Program-made: the position numbers and the translations under genes
Shown: one piece after another, positions 29,113-37,349 of the stretch
Layout of the letters: each line of letters begins with the position of its first letter
Position numbering within the stretch: the stretch's first letter is position 1
From: Rhizobium sp. LC145
Lineage (GTDB): Bacteria > Pseudomonadota > Alphaproteobacteria > Rhizobiales > Rhizobiaceae
Direction of reading: 5' to 3'
NCBI RefSeq assembly: GCF_001005825.1
Contig: NZ_LBHV01000002.1
Location: forward strand, 62,001 to 126,000
DNA length: 64,000 bases
Notes under the pieces: generated by a model
The model's database searches: none
Seen by the model: the letters and a program-made list of their open reading frames with translations, nothing else
What the model was told of the DNA's origin: nothing

Positions 29113-29144
29113 AGGGCCGGCGCCCCCAGCCTCGCGCCGGCCCT
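29113..29144. repeat. Hairpin repeat 5
   Basis: AGGGCCGGCGC and GCGCCGGCCCT, 11-bp perfect stem, tail GCGGTCGCGGACG. Counterpart of hairpin 10, with which it shares about 140 bp of downstream sequence. Confidence 0.75.
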
Positions 29145-29357
29145 GCGGTCGCGGACGTGTTCGAGCTATCTGCCGCGACGGCTGCTAACGGAATAAGCAA
29201 ATGCGAGTTCCTACCAAATTTGGATGATGACCTTTCGGGAGAGAGGCTCACGCAGCGCTGTTGACAACGGGTGTGGGATTGTCACGGCGACCAAATTCTG
29301 GTGTCGCCAACGGTAGCGTAAGCGTCCGGCGCAGGCCGCGGACGGGCGGGTTCGCGG

Positions 29358-29723
29358 TCAGTGACGCTTGTTCTGGCTTTTTAGCGAAGGCCGCTTTCCG
29401 AGGGTTCGCCGGCGCGCCAGCTTTGATATCCGCTCTTTGATCGTGGCAACGCTAATGACTTCAGGCTCGAAGCCATACCAGTTCACAACTTCGCATGCTG
29501 GGCCTGTCGTGGCTTTGCCATTGCGTTGAGGAGGTTCTTCAAAACCCGGCAAGGCGCCGACATCTTCCGGCGCGCGCGCCGTCGCGATCGATAAGAGCGC
29601 CGATCCGAACATTGCGGGCGGCATAGGTCTCGAAGCCTCAGCGGGATCGGAAACGGCATAGCGCTTACCGCCGGCATTGGGCGTGTTGCTCTTGAAGTTT
29701 CCTCCTCTTTGTTGACCGGCCAT
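29358..29723 (-). CDS. Doubtful ORF between duplication copies
   Basis: A 121-residue frame starting MAGQQRGGNFKSNTPNAGGK. It has a protein-like patch (EVVNWYGFEPEVISVATIKE) but no recognised domain, a weak ribosome site, and an overlapping frame of similar size. It fills the space between the two hairpin blocks. May be real or a chance frame. Confidence 0.25.
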   Translation of the reverse strand: MAGQQRGGNFKSNTPNAGGKRYAVSDPAEASRPMPPAMFGSALLSIATARAPEDVGALPGFEEPPQRNGKATTGPACEVVNWYGFEPEVISVATIKERISKLARRRTLGKRPSLKSQNKRH

Positions 29724-29792
29724 ATCGTCATCAACACGCTGGGGAACGGCTTCAAGCGGTCTCGACGGTCGTTATCGTCGGAAGGTTATGCA

Positions 29793-29826
29793 TAGGACCG
29801 GCAAGTATGGGCCCCTGCCGGCCCTA
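29793..29826. repeat. Hairpin repeat 6
   Basis: TAGGACCGGCA and TGCCGGCCCTA (one G-U pair), loop AGTATGGGCCCC region, tail CGGTCGCGG. Confidence 0.7.
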
Positions 29827-29916
29827 CGGTCGCGGTGGAGGTCGATTGGCATGCAGCCGCGACTTGCCCGAACGTCTCGACACAAGTTCTGTTCCCGGCG
29901 GCTGGGCAGGGCCGTC

Positions 29917-29956
29917 GAGAGGCCCAGTCGTGCAGTGACGTCCTTCCGGGCCTCTC
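29917..29956. repeat. Hairpin repeat 7 (GAGAGGCC type)
   Basis: GAGAGGCCC and GGGCCTCTC, 9-bp perfect stem with a 22-nt loop, tail TGCCGCAGACG. It shares the tail with hairpin 9. Confidence 0.7.
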
Positions 29957-30026
29957 TGCCGCAGACGATTGATCAGCATCGCGGCAGCAGCAATATTGCA
30001 CAGCCGATTCAGATTGCAATTGGAAG

Positions 30027-30062
30027 CATAGGGCCGACGACATGCCACGCGCCGGCCCTATG
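30027..30062. repeat. Hairpin repeat 8
   Basis: CATAGGGCCGAC and GCCGGCCCTATG (one mismatch), tail GCCGCGGAGG. Counterpart of hairpin 4. Confidence 0.7.
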
Positions 30063-30150
30063 GCCGCGGAGGGGTGTTGGGGACAGACGCCGCGGCCCAC
30101 AAAAACGACGAAACTGGCATGAGGTTCCCGCCGCACGTTAGGAATAAAAG

Positions 30151-30189
30151 GAGAGGCTCGTTCCGGCCTGCAATCCACCCGAGCCTCTC
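30151..30189. repeat. Hairpin repeat 9 (GAGAGGCTC type)
   Basis: GAGAGGCTCG and CGAGCCTCTC, 10-bp perfect stem, tail TGCCGCAGATG. In copy 1 only the left arm remains (29081-29089). Confidence 0.7.
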
Positions 30190-30264
30190 TGCCGCAGATG
30201 TGGATCGGCATCGCGACGGCGGATTGTTGCGCATGATATGGAGATCGCAATTCGGCAATAAGCA

Positions 30265-30299
30265 TAGGGCCGGCTTCTCCCAACCTTCTGCCGGCCCTA
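30265..30299. repeat. Hairpin repeat 10
   Basis: TAGGGCCGGC and GCCGGCCCTA, 10-bp perfect stem, tail CGATCGCGGACG. Counterpart of hairpin 5. Confidence 0.7.
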
Positions 30300-30396
30300 C
30301 GATCGCGGACGTATTTGGGCTATCTGCCGCGACGGGTGCAAACGGAAATGCGCGACCGCGAGTTCCTACCGCCTTTGGATGATGACATTTTGGAGT

Positions 30397-30437
30397 GAGA
30401 GGCCCGCGCGAGGCTGGTGGGAACGGGCGGACCTCTC
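30397..30437. repeat. Hairpin repeat 11
   Basis: GAGAGGCCCGC faces GGGCGGACCTCTC (imperfect), tail CGCCGCGGCG. In copy 1 only the left arm (GAGAGGCTC, 29241 on) is left. Confidence 0.6.
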
Positions 30438-30476
30438 CGCCGCGGCGTAGGGGATGGCCACAGCGTTCAGGAAGTA

Positions 30477-30493
30477 GGGCCGTGGTGCGGCCC
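30477..30493. repeat. Short hairpin 12
   Basis: GGGCCG and CGGCCC around TGGTG. A short, possibly degenerate member of the cluster. Confidence 0.45.
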
Positions 30494-30529
30494 AGCACAC
30501 CAGACATTTGATCTAGCTAGATATGAAAA

Positions 30530-30559
30530 AGGCCTGATGGCTGCTCTTCCACCAGGCCT
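30530..30559. repeat. Hairpin repeat 13 (AGGCCTG type)
   Basis: AGGCCTGATGG and CCACCAGGCCT (one G-U pair), tail CTCTGCTGCGA. It is the counterpart of hairpin 2 and is followed 64 bp later by the 32-bp direct repeat. Confidence 0.65.
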
Positions 30560-30622
30560 CTCTGCTGCGAATTGCAATCGAGGGAGATGGTCGTTCGCAG
30601 CGGCACATAGAACACCGTTCGT

Positions 30623-30654
30623 CCTGAAACGGTTCCCTTCAACATCGGAGAAAA
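30623..30654 (+). repeat. 32-bp direct repeat, copy 2
   Basis: Identical to 25491-25522. Its GGAG is a good ribosome site for the ATG at 30660. Confidence 0.75.
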
Positions 30655-30659
30655 ACATC

Positions 30660-30692
30660 ATGACACGACGCATCAACGGGGCGGGCCCGTGA
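30660..30692 (+). pseudogene. Very short ORF after the leader repeat
   Basis: Ten codons (MTRRINGAGP) then TGA, with GGAG correctly spaced upstream. The next frame continues as WFGVGTTIGPIIPEIV, hydrophobic and protein-like, suggesting a frameshifted small membrane protein. The same leader at 25491 has lost its ATG. The rest to 30970 shows no gene. Confidence 0.35.
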
Positions 30693-30970
30693 CCGATGGT
30701 TCGGCGTCGGCACAACGATCGGTCCTATCATTCCCGAGATTGTCGATGTGAGCAGCGGCAGCAGCAGGTGCTTTCGAGCGGCGATTGGACACGGATTGCG
30801 ATCACCGTAGGGAAGCGTCGCCTTGACCCTCTACGGCATCTATCAGATGGTGAGGCGTAATGACTTCTACGCCCGCCGGCTTGCAGACTGTCGCAAAACA
30901 TCAACAAAATTGTTCAACGTGATAACCCTAGCACGATGGGTGCGGGCGTCCCTGGGTGGTATGTGCGGTT

Positions 30971-32149
30971 ATGACTCGTAGCGCATCACCCGGTTTCCTG
31001 TTTCTGCTGATTTCGTTCGGCACCATTCTCGGTATCGCCGGAACTGATCTGGTCCTGCCTGCTGTCCCGACGATGCCGCGCGAACTAGGTGGTACGCCGG
31101 CTTTGGCCCAGATGGTGCTCGCAGCTTATGCAGCAGGCACGCTTGCGGGATTGCTGACCTTTGGGGAACTCGGAGCGAGGTATTCTCCCCGTAAGCTTCT
31201 GGTCTGGTCGCTAAGCCTATTCGCGATCACTTCTATTCTGTCGGCATTCGCACCGAATCTGGAGGGGCTTGTCGCTTTGCGCTTTGTGCAAGGCGCATTC
31301 GGCTCTGGCCCGGCGGTATTCGCGCCCGGTTTCATCCAAGGCCTCTATACTGGTGACAAAGCCGCTGGAATGTTCGGAAGACTTGGGTCGATCGAGTCCC
31401 TGACACCCGCACTTGCCCCTTTAGCTGGGGCATTTCTACTCCAAGTGGGTGGATGGGAGACTTCTTTCCTCGTCCTTGGTGGTTGTGCGGTCGTCTGCGC
31501 GATTGCCAGCAAGACCTACGGCCATTCACTTCCGGATCGGCAGGACGCTCTTGAAGTCCACCAGAGCTATTTTTCGATCGTGCGAAAGGTTGATTTCCTT
31601 CGGCACGCTTTAAGTCAGGCCTTTTCCTTGGCGGGAATCCTTATCTTTGTCTTTGGCGCACCGGCGGTGATGACAGGGAATTTGGGTGGAGGTATCCGAG
31701 ATTTCATTCTTCTCCAGAGTTGCGGCATTGCCAATTTCATCCTGGCATCGAACCTATCAAACATGCTTGCCCGGACATTCGGCATCGAGCGCATGATTGT
31801 CATCGGCACAGCCGGCCTGCTCCTGGGATTCCTGCTGATCCTTGCCTACGTTGGAAGTGGCGGAGAAAGCCTCATCGTACTCGTGCCCCTGTGGGTTGTG
31901 ACGAACGGCGCATTTGGAATCCGCGGTCCGATCGGTTTCCACCAGGCGATCATTGCCTCGAAGGGCGATCATTCTCGCGGTGCCGCATTGGTTGTGGCGG
32001 CGATCCTTGGGGTCACCGCTGCAGGTACGGCTGGCGCAGCTCCCTTCCTCGTTATGGGGTGGTGGCCGCTCGCTTTGACAAGCTGCCTGACTGCGCTGTT
32101 TGCGCTCATATGTCTGACGCTCATTCCGAAAAGCAACGGTGGGCCCTGA
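30971..32149 (+). CDS. MFS transporter, drug efflux (Bcr/CflA-like) type
   Basis: A ~392-residue, 12-span major facilitator. TM1 begins FLFLLISFGTILGIAGTDLVLPAVP, the D-x-x-L-P-A-x-P form seen in Bcr/CflA-type exporters. The loop 2-3 motif is GELGARYSPRKLLV. ATG at 30971 is preferred to the GTG at 30956 since the first helix begins soon after. It stands alone, convergent with the NmrA-like gene. Confidence 0.85.
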   Translation: MTRSASPGFLFLLISFGTILGIAGTDLVLPAVPTMPRELGGTPALAQMVLAAYAAGTLAGLLTFGELGARYSPRKLLVWSLSLFAITSILSAFAPNLEGLVALRFVQGAFGSGPAVFAPGFIQGLYTGDKAAGMFGRLGSIESLTPALAPLAGAFLLQVGGWETSFLVLGGCAVVCAIASKTYGHSLPDRQDALEVHQSYFSIVRKVDFLRHALSQAFSLAGILIFVFGAPAVMTGNLGGGIRDFILLQSCGIANFILASNLSNMLARTFGIERMIVIGTAGLLLGFLLILAYVGSGGESLIVLVPLWVVTNGAFGIRGPIGFHQAIIASKGDHSRGAALVVAAILGVTAAGTAGAAPFLVMGWWPLALTSCLTALFALICLTLIPKSNGGP

Positions 32150-32196
32150 GAGGCAACCCAGCTTTCGAACCAGTTCATGAACCGCACCTTGACCAG

Positions 32197-33093
32197 CTAC
32201 GAGGCGCCACGGGCGGCCATATCCAGGGCTTCGTCAAGTGCTTTGCGTCCGGTTCCCGCAAGCCAGGCGTGGAAAGAGAGGAGTTCTGGATTGATTTCGC
32301 GCATCGCATTCAGATCTACACGTTCTGCCAGTGGGCCATCTTCCAGGCTCTTGGCCATGTGCGCCAAGTCCGCATTGGCTGCGAGAACCTCATCTGGAAA
32401 ACGGGCATAAGCGATTGGGCGGCCGGCGACTTCGCTGAAAATGGCTCCCAGTTCATGGCCCGTAACCCTGTCGCTCGCGATCTTTAAAGTTACTCCGCCG
32501 AACCGGGCCGCGTCGGCGAAGATTGACGCAACGAACTTCCCGATATCCTCCACGGCAGTGAGCTGGATCGAATGATCTGGTCTGATAAGAGAGAACAACC
32601 GCCCTTCGTCCAATCTGAACCCGGGTCGCACGAGCATTTCCATGAAGATCATCGGTCTGACGATGGTTGCTGTGACAGGCAATTGGCGGATGTATGCCTC
32701 AATGCGAGGTTTGGCGTCGAAACGCGCCACACCTGTCAGCTCATCCCCGACGCTGGCACCCGAGGAATAGATGAGATGAGCGACGCCGCTTTGGACGGCT
32801 AGGTCCGCGATCGAAGTCCCATAGCGTTCTTCTTCCTCTGCCGTCAGATTACCCGGCAGCACGCTGAAAACGCCGTAAGTATCTTTCATCGCTGCGCGGA
32901 TCGTATCGGTGTCCTCGAACGATCCGCGCACCAGTTCGACGCCTGCGTGCCGTAAGGCAATCGACGCTGGTTTCGTGGGATCCAATACAAATGCGCGAAC
33001 TGGCCATTGTGCTTTCAGCAAGGCTTTAGCGACCGATCCGCCCTGTCGCCCGGTGGCGCCGAAAACCAGGATTGGATGTTTATCATCGGACAT
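32197..33093 (-). CDS. NmrA-family NAD(P)-binding protein
   Basis: A 298-residue atypical SDR/NmrA-like protein. The dinucleotide motif is ILVFGATGRQGGSVAKAL. GVFSVLP and LIYSSGAS follow in Rossmann positions. Such proteins sense redox cofactors or act as reductases (quinone/flavin). Start at 33093 follows GAGG. It is divergent from an HxlR regulator across about 100 bp, a common pairing in which HxlR represses the oxidoreductase gene. Confidence 0.88.
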   Translation of the reverse strand: MSDDKHPILVFGATGRQGGSVAKALLKAQWPVRAFVLDPTKPASIALRHAGVELVRGSFEDTDTIRAAMKDTYGVFSVLPGNLTAEEEERYGTSIADLAVQSGVAHLIYSSGASVGDELTGVARFDAKPRIEAYIRQLPVTATIVRPMIFMEMLVRPGFRLDEGRLFSLIRPDHSIQLTAVEDIGKFVASIFADAARFGGVTLKIASDRVTGHELGAIFSEVAGRPIAYARFPDEVLAANADLAHMAKSLEDGPLAERVDLNAMREINPELLSFHAWLAGTGRKALDEALDMAARGAS

Positions 33094-33191
33094 TGAAAAC
33101 CCTCGTGTTGAACCAGGGGTAACCATATATACCAATGGAAAGTCGGCGGAAGGCGGCACATTTTGCAGCATCAGGCACAAGGATGATACGC

Positions 33192-33596
33192 ATGGACAAT
33201 TCCATCCAGGTCGGCTCACAGCAGGGACAGGCGGATAACCCGCAATTTACACCAATTCCATCAAACGGGATTTGCACACGGCTAGGCGATAAATGGACTG
33301 TTCATGTTGTGTGGCGCCTCTCCCTCGCAAATGAGCGCCGGCTCCGTTTTTCGGCGCTCAAAAAGGAAATCGATGGGGTTACGCAGCGAATGCTGACGCT
33401 GACACTACGCAATCTGGAGCGCGACGGTTTGGTCATACGTCATTATTTCCCCGAAGTGCCCCCACGGGTTGAATATGAATTGACAGAAATGGGAGCCGGC
33501 ATGCTGCGCGCCCTCGAAGGGCTTAATTACTGGGTCCGGCACAACTTGCCTGCCGTTGAGGAACATCGTCGTATCTTCGACGAAGCCAAGCAGTAA
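33192..33596 (+). CDS. HxlR-family transcriptional regulator
   Basis: About 134 residues. The family core is visible: GDKWTVHVVWRLSLANERRL, then LRFSALKKEIDGVTQRMLTL and VEYELTEMG. HxlR proteins are winged helices responding to quinones, aldehydes or electrophiles. The start at 33192 has AAGGA 8 bases upstream. No Cys occurs in the core LGDKWT segment, but one precedes it (GICTRLG), a position used for redox sensing in some members. Confidence 0.88.
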   Translation: MDNSIQVGSQQGQADNPQFTPIPSNGICTRLGDKWTVHVVWRLSLANERRLRFSALKKEIDGVTQRMLTLTLRNLERDGLVIRHYFPEVPPRVEYELTEMGAGMLRALEGLNYWVRHNLPAVEEHRRIFDEAKQ

Positions 33597-33643
33597 TTCG
33601 CGCTGTAACCGCTCTTTCCAGGACGATGTTTGGCACTTGCCAA

Positions 33644-35242
33644 TCACACGGTGAATGCGGCTCCGATGAGTGCCTTGGTATAGGGTGCGCCCGGACTTTC
33701 GAATACCGCCTCGGTCGCGCCCTCTTCAACGATCTTGCCGCTCTTCATAACGATCACGTAGTCGGAAAGAGCCTTCACCACTGACAGATCATGGCTGATG
33801 AAGATGTAGGAGAGCCCATGGTTTTCCTGCAGTTGCCGCAGAAGGTCGATCACCTGACCTTGTACAGAACGGTCGAGTGCAGAGGTCGGCTCGTCGAGGA
33901 TGACCACTTGTGGTTTGAGGATCATCGCACGTGCGATGGCGATGCGCTGCCGTTGGCCACCCGAGAACTCATGAGGATAGCGGTTGCGCGTACGAGGATC
34001 GAGGCCGACCTCTTCCAGGGCAGCTATTGCTCGCAGATCGCGCTCAGCCTTTGTCAAACCCGGGTCGTGTACCAAAAGACCTTCGGTGATGATCTCACCG
34101 ACTGTCTGACGTGGCGACAGAGAGCCATAGGGGTCCTGAAAAACGAGCTGCATTTGCCTGCGTAGTGGCCGCATCTGTTTTCTGTCATATCGTGAGATGT
34201 CGACAGTGCCGAAGCGATAATGGCCGCCACTATGGATCAAGCGCAGGAGTGCGCGACCGAGCGTCGACTTCCCCGATCCGGATTCTCCGACAATGCCGAT
34301 CGTCTGACCTTCTCGCAATCTCACGTTCACATTGTCGACCGCGCGGAAATGCTTCCGTCCTTTCGAGAACAAGCCGCCGATCTCGAAGTCGACGCAGACT
34401 TTGCGTCCTTCGAGAATGATTGGTGCGCTATCTTGAGGAGGCGGTTTATGGCCATGTGGTTCAGCATCGAGCAACATTTTCGTATAATCCGACGAGGGAC
34501 GTTCGAAGATGTCCGCAGTCTGTCCCTTTTCGACCAGTTCACCTCGGCGCATGACCGCAACCCGCGTGGCGAAGTGCCTGACAATACCAAGATCGTGAGT
34601 GATCAGTACGATCGCCATGCCGAAACGCTGCTGGAGTTGGCGAAGCAGCGAAAGTATCTGCGCCTGGATGGTGACATCCAGTGCCGTAGTCGGCTCGTCG
34701 GCGATCAATATGTCCGGCTCGTTTGCGAGCGCCATGGCGATCATGACGCGCTGGCGCTGACCGCCCGAAAGCTCATGCGGGTAGCTGTCGATCCGCCGAG
34801 CAGGCTCGGGGATTCCCACCAGTTCAAGGAGTTCCAGTACTCGTTTGCGGGCTTCCTTGTAACTGCCCCCGCGGTGGTGGACGATCGGCTCCGCGATTTG
34901 CCGTCCGATGGTATAAAGCGGATCGAGTGATGTCATTGGTTCCTGGAAGATCATCGTGATCTTCGAGCCGCGGACCTGGTTCAGCTCCTTGAGCGGAAGT
35001 CCGATAAGCTCCTTGCCGCGGTATTTCGCCGATCCCGTCACCGTCCCGTTCTTTGCCAAGAGGCCCATAATGGCCATCATCGTCTGGCTCTTGCCGGACC
35101 CGGACTCGCCAACGACCGCAAGCGTTTCTCCGGCGCGAACCTCAAGATCGATGCCCTTTACGGCATTCACGGTTCCGTCTGGCGTCGTGAAGCTCACTTT
35201 TAAGCTCTTGACGTCAAGAATGGTTGACTTGGCATCTTCCAT
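33644..35242 (-). CDS. Oligopeptide ABC transporter, fused DppD-DppF ATPase
   Basis: About 532 residues with two full ATPase domains in one chain. First half: [40 protein letters not shown]. Second half: [40 protein letters not shown]. Fused ATPases of this type (as GsiA/YejF) serve peptide or nickel importers. The start at 35242 gives MEDAKST; the longer start overlaps the permease. Last gene of the four-gene operon. Confidence 0.93.
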   Translation of the reverse strand: MEDAKSTILDVKSLKVSFTTPDGTVNAVKGIDLEVRAGETLAVVGESGSGKSQTMMAIMGLLAKNGTVTGSAKYRGKELIGLPLKELNQVRGSKITMIFQEPMTSLDPLYTIGRQIAEPIVHHRGGSYKEARKRVLELLELVGIPEPARRIDSYPHELSGGQRQRVMIAMALANEPDILIADEPTTALDVTIQAQILSLLRQLQQRFGMAIVLITHDLGIVRHFATRVAVMRRGELVEKGQTADIFERPSSDYTKMLLDAEPHGHKPPPQDSAPIILEGRKVCVDFEIGGLFSKGRKHFRAVDNVNVRLREGQTIGIVGESGSGKSTLGRALLRLIHSGGHYRFGTVDISRYDRKQMRPLRRQMQLVFQDPYGSLSPRQTVGEIITEGLLVHDPGLTKAERDLRAIAALEEVGLDPRTRNRYPHEFSGGQRQRIAIARAMILKPQVVILDEPTSALDRSVQGQVIDLLRQLQENHGLSYIFISHDLSVVKALSDYVIVMKSGKIVEEGATEAVFESPGAPYTKALIGAAFTV

Positions 35243-35243
35243 G

Positions 35244-36377
35244 TTACCGGTCCTTGGGATCGAGAGCGTCACGCAGGCCGTCGCCGATGAAGTTCAGCGA
35301 AAAGAGCGTTGCGACGAAGAAGATTGAGGGGAAAATGAGGAGCCAAGGCGCGGACTGGATGTTATTCGCGCCTTCCGAGATAAGCGCTCCCCAACTGGTC
35401 AGTGGAGCCTGTACGCCGAGGCCGAGGAACGACAGAAAACTCTCAAGCAGAATGACTTTCGGCACCACCACCGTCACGAAGACAATAACCGGACCGATCG
35501 TGTTGGGAATGATATGACGACGGATAATCTGCCAGTCATTCAACCCGAGCGCCTGTGCGGCTCCGACGAACTCGCGGCGCTTTAATGCGAGTGTCTGGCC
35601 ACGGACGATGCGTGCCATGTCGAGCCATTCGACCGCGCCGATCACAAGGAAGATCAGGATGAAGCTGCGGCCGAAGAAGACGACGAGCACCACGACCAGG
35701 AATACGAATGGGAGCGAATATAGGATCTCCACCAGCCGCATCATGACATTGTCGACGCGGCCGCCGAGATATCCCGAGGTGGCGCCATAGATCACTCCGA
35801 TGCCGAGAGAGACGAGACTTGCCAGCAAGCCAACCGCTATCGAAATCTGTCCCCCCAGCATCACCCGCGCAACAAGGTCGCGGCCATTGGGATCGGTGCC
35901 AAACAGGAAATATTCCCTGTTTACTTGTCCGGTGAGTTTTAGAACACGTCCGTCGTTTTCCGAGCTGACCACCTGCGTGTCACGGAATTCGTTCGCCCGA
36001 TCGAAATAACGGGTCGTTCGCGGGTCGATCGGATCATCGGCGCTGACGGTCGCCGTGAACGTCTGTCCCTCGACGTCGAAACTGTCGAGTTTCACGCGCG
36101 CTCGGGTCGCAACGCCTTCCATTGCGTTCTGAAGCGACGCCTCGTCGGGCCTCGCCTCGAGGCTCGGAGGGACCGCTACATAGGACGTAAACACCTGGTC
36201 ATAGTTGTGCGGGACGAACAAGGGACCCAGGAAGGAGAATGCCGCGATAAACAGCATCATGAAACATCCGGCCATCGCCGCCTTGTTTCGCCGAAAACGG
36301 ATCATAGCGAGCTGGAAGAGGCTGCGGCTTGGCGTGCCCGACGTCTCGGATTGGAGTGGCGTGATGGCTTCAGTCAT
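35244..36377 (-). CDS. Oligopeptide ABC transporter permease, OppC/DppC-like
   Basis: A 377-residue permease, longer than DppC (~300) because of a ~120-residue periplasmic insert after TM1 (about 60-175, rich in Asp/Thr). This resembles the OppC/YejE type. The EAA region is seen around REFVGAAQALGLNDWQII. Its ATG overlaps the end of the OppB gene by 8 bases. Confidence 0.92.
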   Translation of the reverse strand: MTEAITPLQSETSGTPSRSLFQLAMIRFRRNKAAMAGCFMMLFIAAFSFLGPLFVPHNYDQVFTSYVAVPPSLEARPDEASLQNAMEGVATRARVKLDSFDVEGQTFTATVSADDPIDPRTTRYFDRANEFRDTQVVSSENDGRVLKLTGQVNREYFLFGTDPNGRDLVARVMLGGQISIAVGLLASLVSLGIGVIYGATSGYLGGRVDNVMMRLVEILYSLPFVFLVVVLVVFFGRSFILIFLVIGAVEWLDMARIVRGQTLALKRREFVGAAQALGLNDWQIIRRHIIPNTIGPVIVFVTVVVPKVILLESFLSFLGLGVQAPLTSWGALISEGANNIQSAPWLLIFPSIFFVATLFSLNFIGDGLRDALDPKDR

Positions 36378-37293
36378 GGCGGACCCTCGGATCGAGAAGG
36401 CCGTAGAGAAGATCGACCAGCAGATTGAAGACGATGACGAAAATCGCGATGAGGACCACGGTGCCCATCACAAGCGTATAGTCCCGATTGAGCGCACCGA
36501 GCACGAAGTACCTCCCCACGCCGGGAATGGTGAAAATTGTCTCCACGACCGCCGAGCCCGTCATCAGCGCTGCGGCACAAGGGGCCAGGTACGATATGAC
36601 TGGGAGAAGAGCCCCCCGCATCGCATGCGTAATCACCACCACCCGGGAGGGTAGCCCGTAGGCACGTGCCGTGCGGATGTGGTCGCCATGAAGAGCCTCG
36701 ATCATCGAGCCACGTGTCAAACGTGCAAAGACAGCCAATTGCGGTAGCGCCAGCGCGATCATGGGAAGAATCAGGAACGAGAGCGACCCATCGCCCCAAC
36801 CGCCTGCCGGCAGAAGCGATAGCCCGATGGCGAACACCAGGGTCAAGACGGGGCCAACCACGAAGTTCGGGATCGTGGTTCCCACTGTCGCCAGCGACAT
36901 GATGGAGAAATCAAGCAGGCTGTTTTGCCGAAGGGCAGCTACCGTGCCCGTCAGGACGCCGCCGATCAGTGCCAGGAGCAGCGCGTAAAAGCCGAGTTCG
37001 ACCGAATAGGGAAGACCCTTGCCGATCAGTTCGGCGACGGTGTTGTCCTTGTATATGTAACTGGGGCCGAAATCGCCTTTCACGGCATTGGAGATATAGG
37101 TGACGTATTGGCGCCAGAGCGGCTGGTCGAGCTGATAGGTCCGCATCAGGTTTTCCATCGTCGCGGGAGGCAATGGACGCTCGAGATTGAAAGGACCGCC
37201 AGGGGCGAAACGCATCAGAAAAAAGGAAATCGTGACGACGATGAACAGTGTCGGCACGGCGCTCGCCAAGCGGCGCAGAACAAAGGACAGCAT
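36370..37293 (-). CDS. Oligopeptide ABC transporter permease, OppB/DppB-like
   Basis: A 307-residue permease starting MLSFVLRRLASAVPTLFIVV, the classic OppB N-terminus, with APGGPF following TM1. The ATPase-contact loop reads DHIRTARAYGLPSRVV. Start at 37293 chosen by this N-terminus; an upstream extension to 37434 overlaps non-coding sequence. Confidence 0.93.
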   Translation of the reverse strand: MLSFVLRRLASAVPTLFIVVTISFFLMRFAPGGPFNLERPLPPATMENLMRTYQLDQPLWRQYVTYISNAVKGDFGPSYIYKDNTVAELIGKGLPYSVELGFYALLLALIGGVLTGTVAALRQNSLLDFSIMSLATVGTTIPNFVVGPVLTLVFAIGLSLLPAGGWGDGSLSFLILPMIALALPQLAVFARLTRGSMIEALHGDHIRTARAYGLPSRVVVITHAMRGALLPVISYLAPCAAALMTGSAVVETIFTIPGVGRYFVLGALNRDYTLVMGTVVLIAIFVIVFNLLVDLLYGLLDPRVRHD

Positions 37294-37349
37294 ACCGGTT
37301 CTCCTGCCAAATGGCGCGCCGGGAGCGGCGCGCCATTTGCTCCGTCTGA

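Larger units (their letters stand above)
28833..29250 (+). repeat. Segmental duplication, copy 1
   Basis: Contains hairpins 3, 4 and 5 with their trailing sequence. Matching landmarks in copy 2 (29793-30410) include GAGGTTCCTGCCGCACGT (29050 on) and GCGAGTTCCTACC (29203 on). Relative to copy 2 it lacks about 82 bp after AGAGGCTCGA at 29081, which removes the right arm of one hairpin, and it also lacks the hairpin-7 block. Confidence 0.65.
29793..30410 (+). repeat. Segmental duplication, copy 2
   Basis: Contains hairpins 6-10 and the start of 11. The order 6, 8, 10 matches 3, 4, 5 of copy 1, with hairpins 7 and 9 between them that copy 1 lacks or has lost. This copy is the fuller one. Confidence 0.65.
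28635..30970. other. Hairpin-rich region, mostly non-coding
   Basis: Over 2.3 kb with no convincing gene. It holds about eleven GC-rich hairpins, each followed by a short conserved tail (YGGYYGCGG or TGCCGCAG). Three blocks (around hairpins 3, 4 and 5) recur in the same order around hairpins 6, 8 and 10, showing an old segmental duplication. Weak ORFs overlap the hairpins on both strands and are not believed. Confidence 0.65.

Noticed and set aside
25231..30559. Possible CRISPR array
   Set aside because: Repeats are palindromes of differing sequence and spacing with no uniform spacers and no cas genes.
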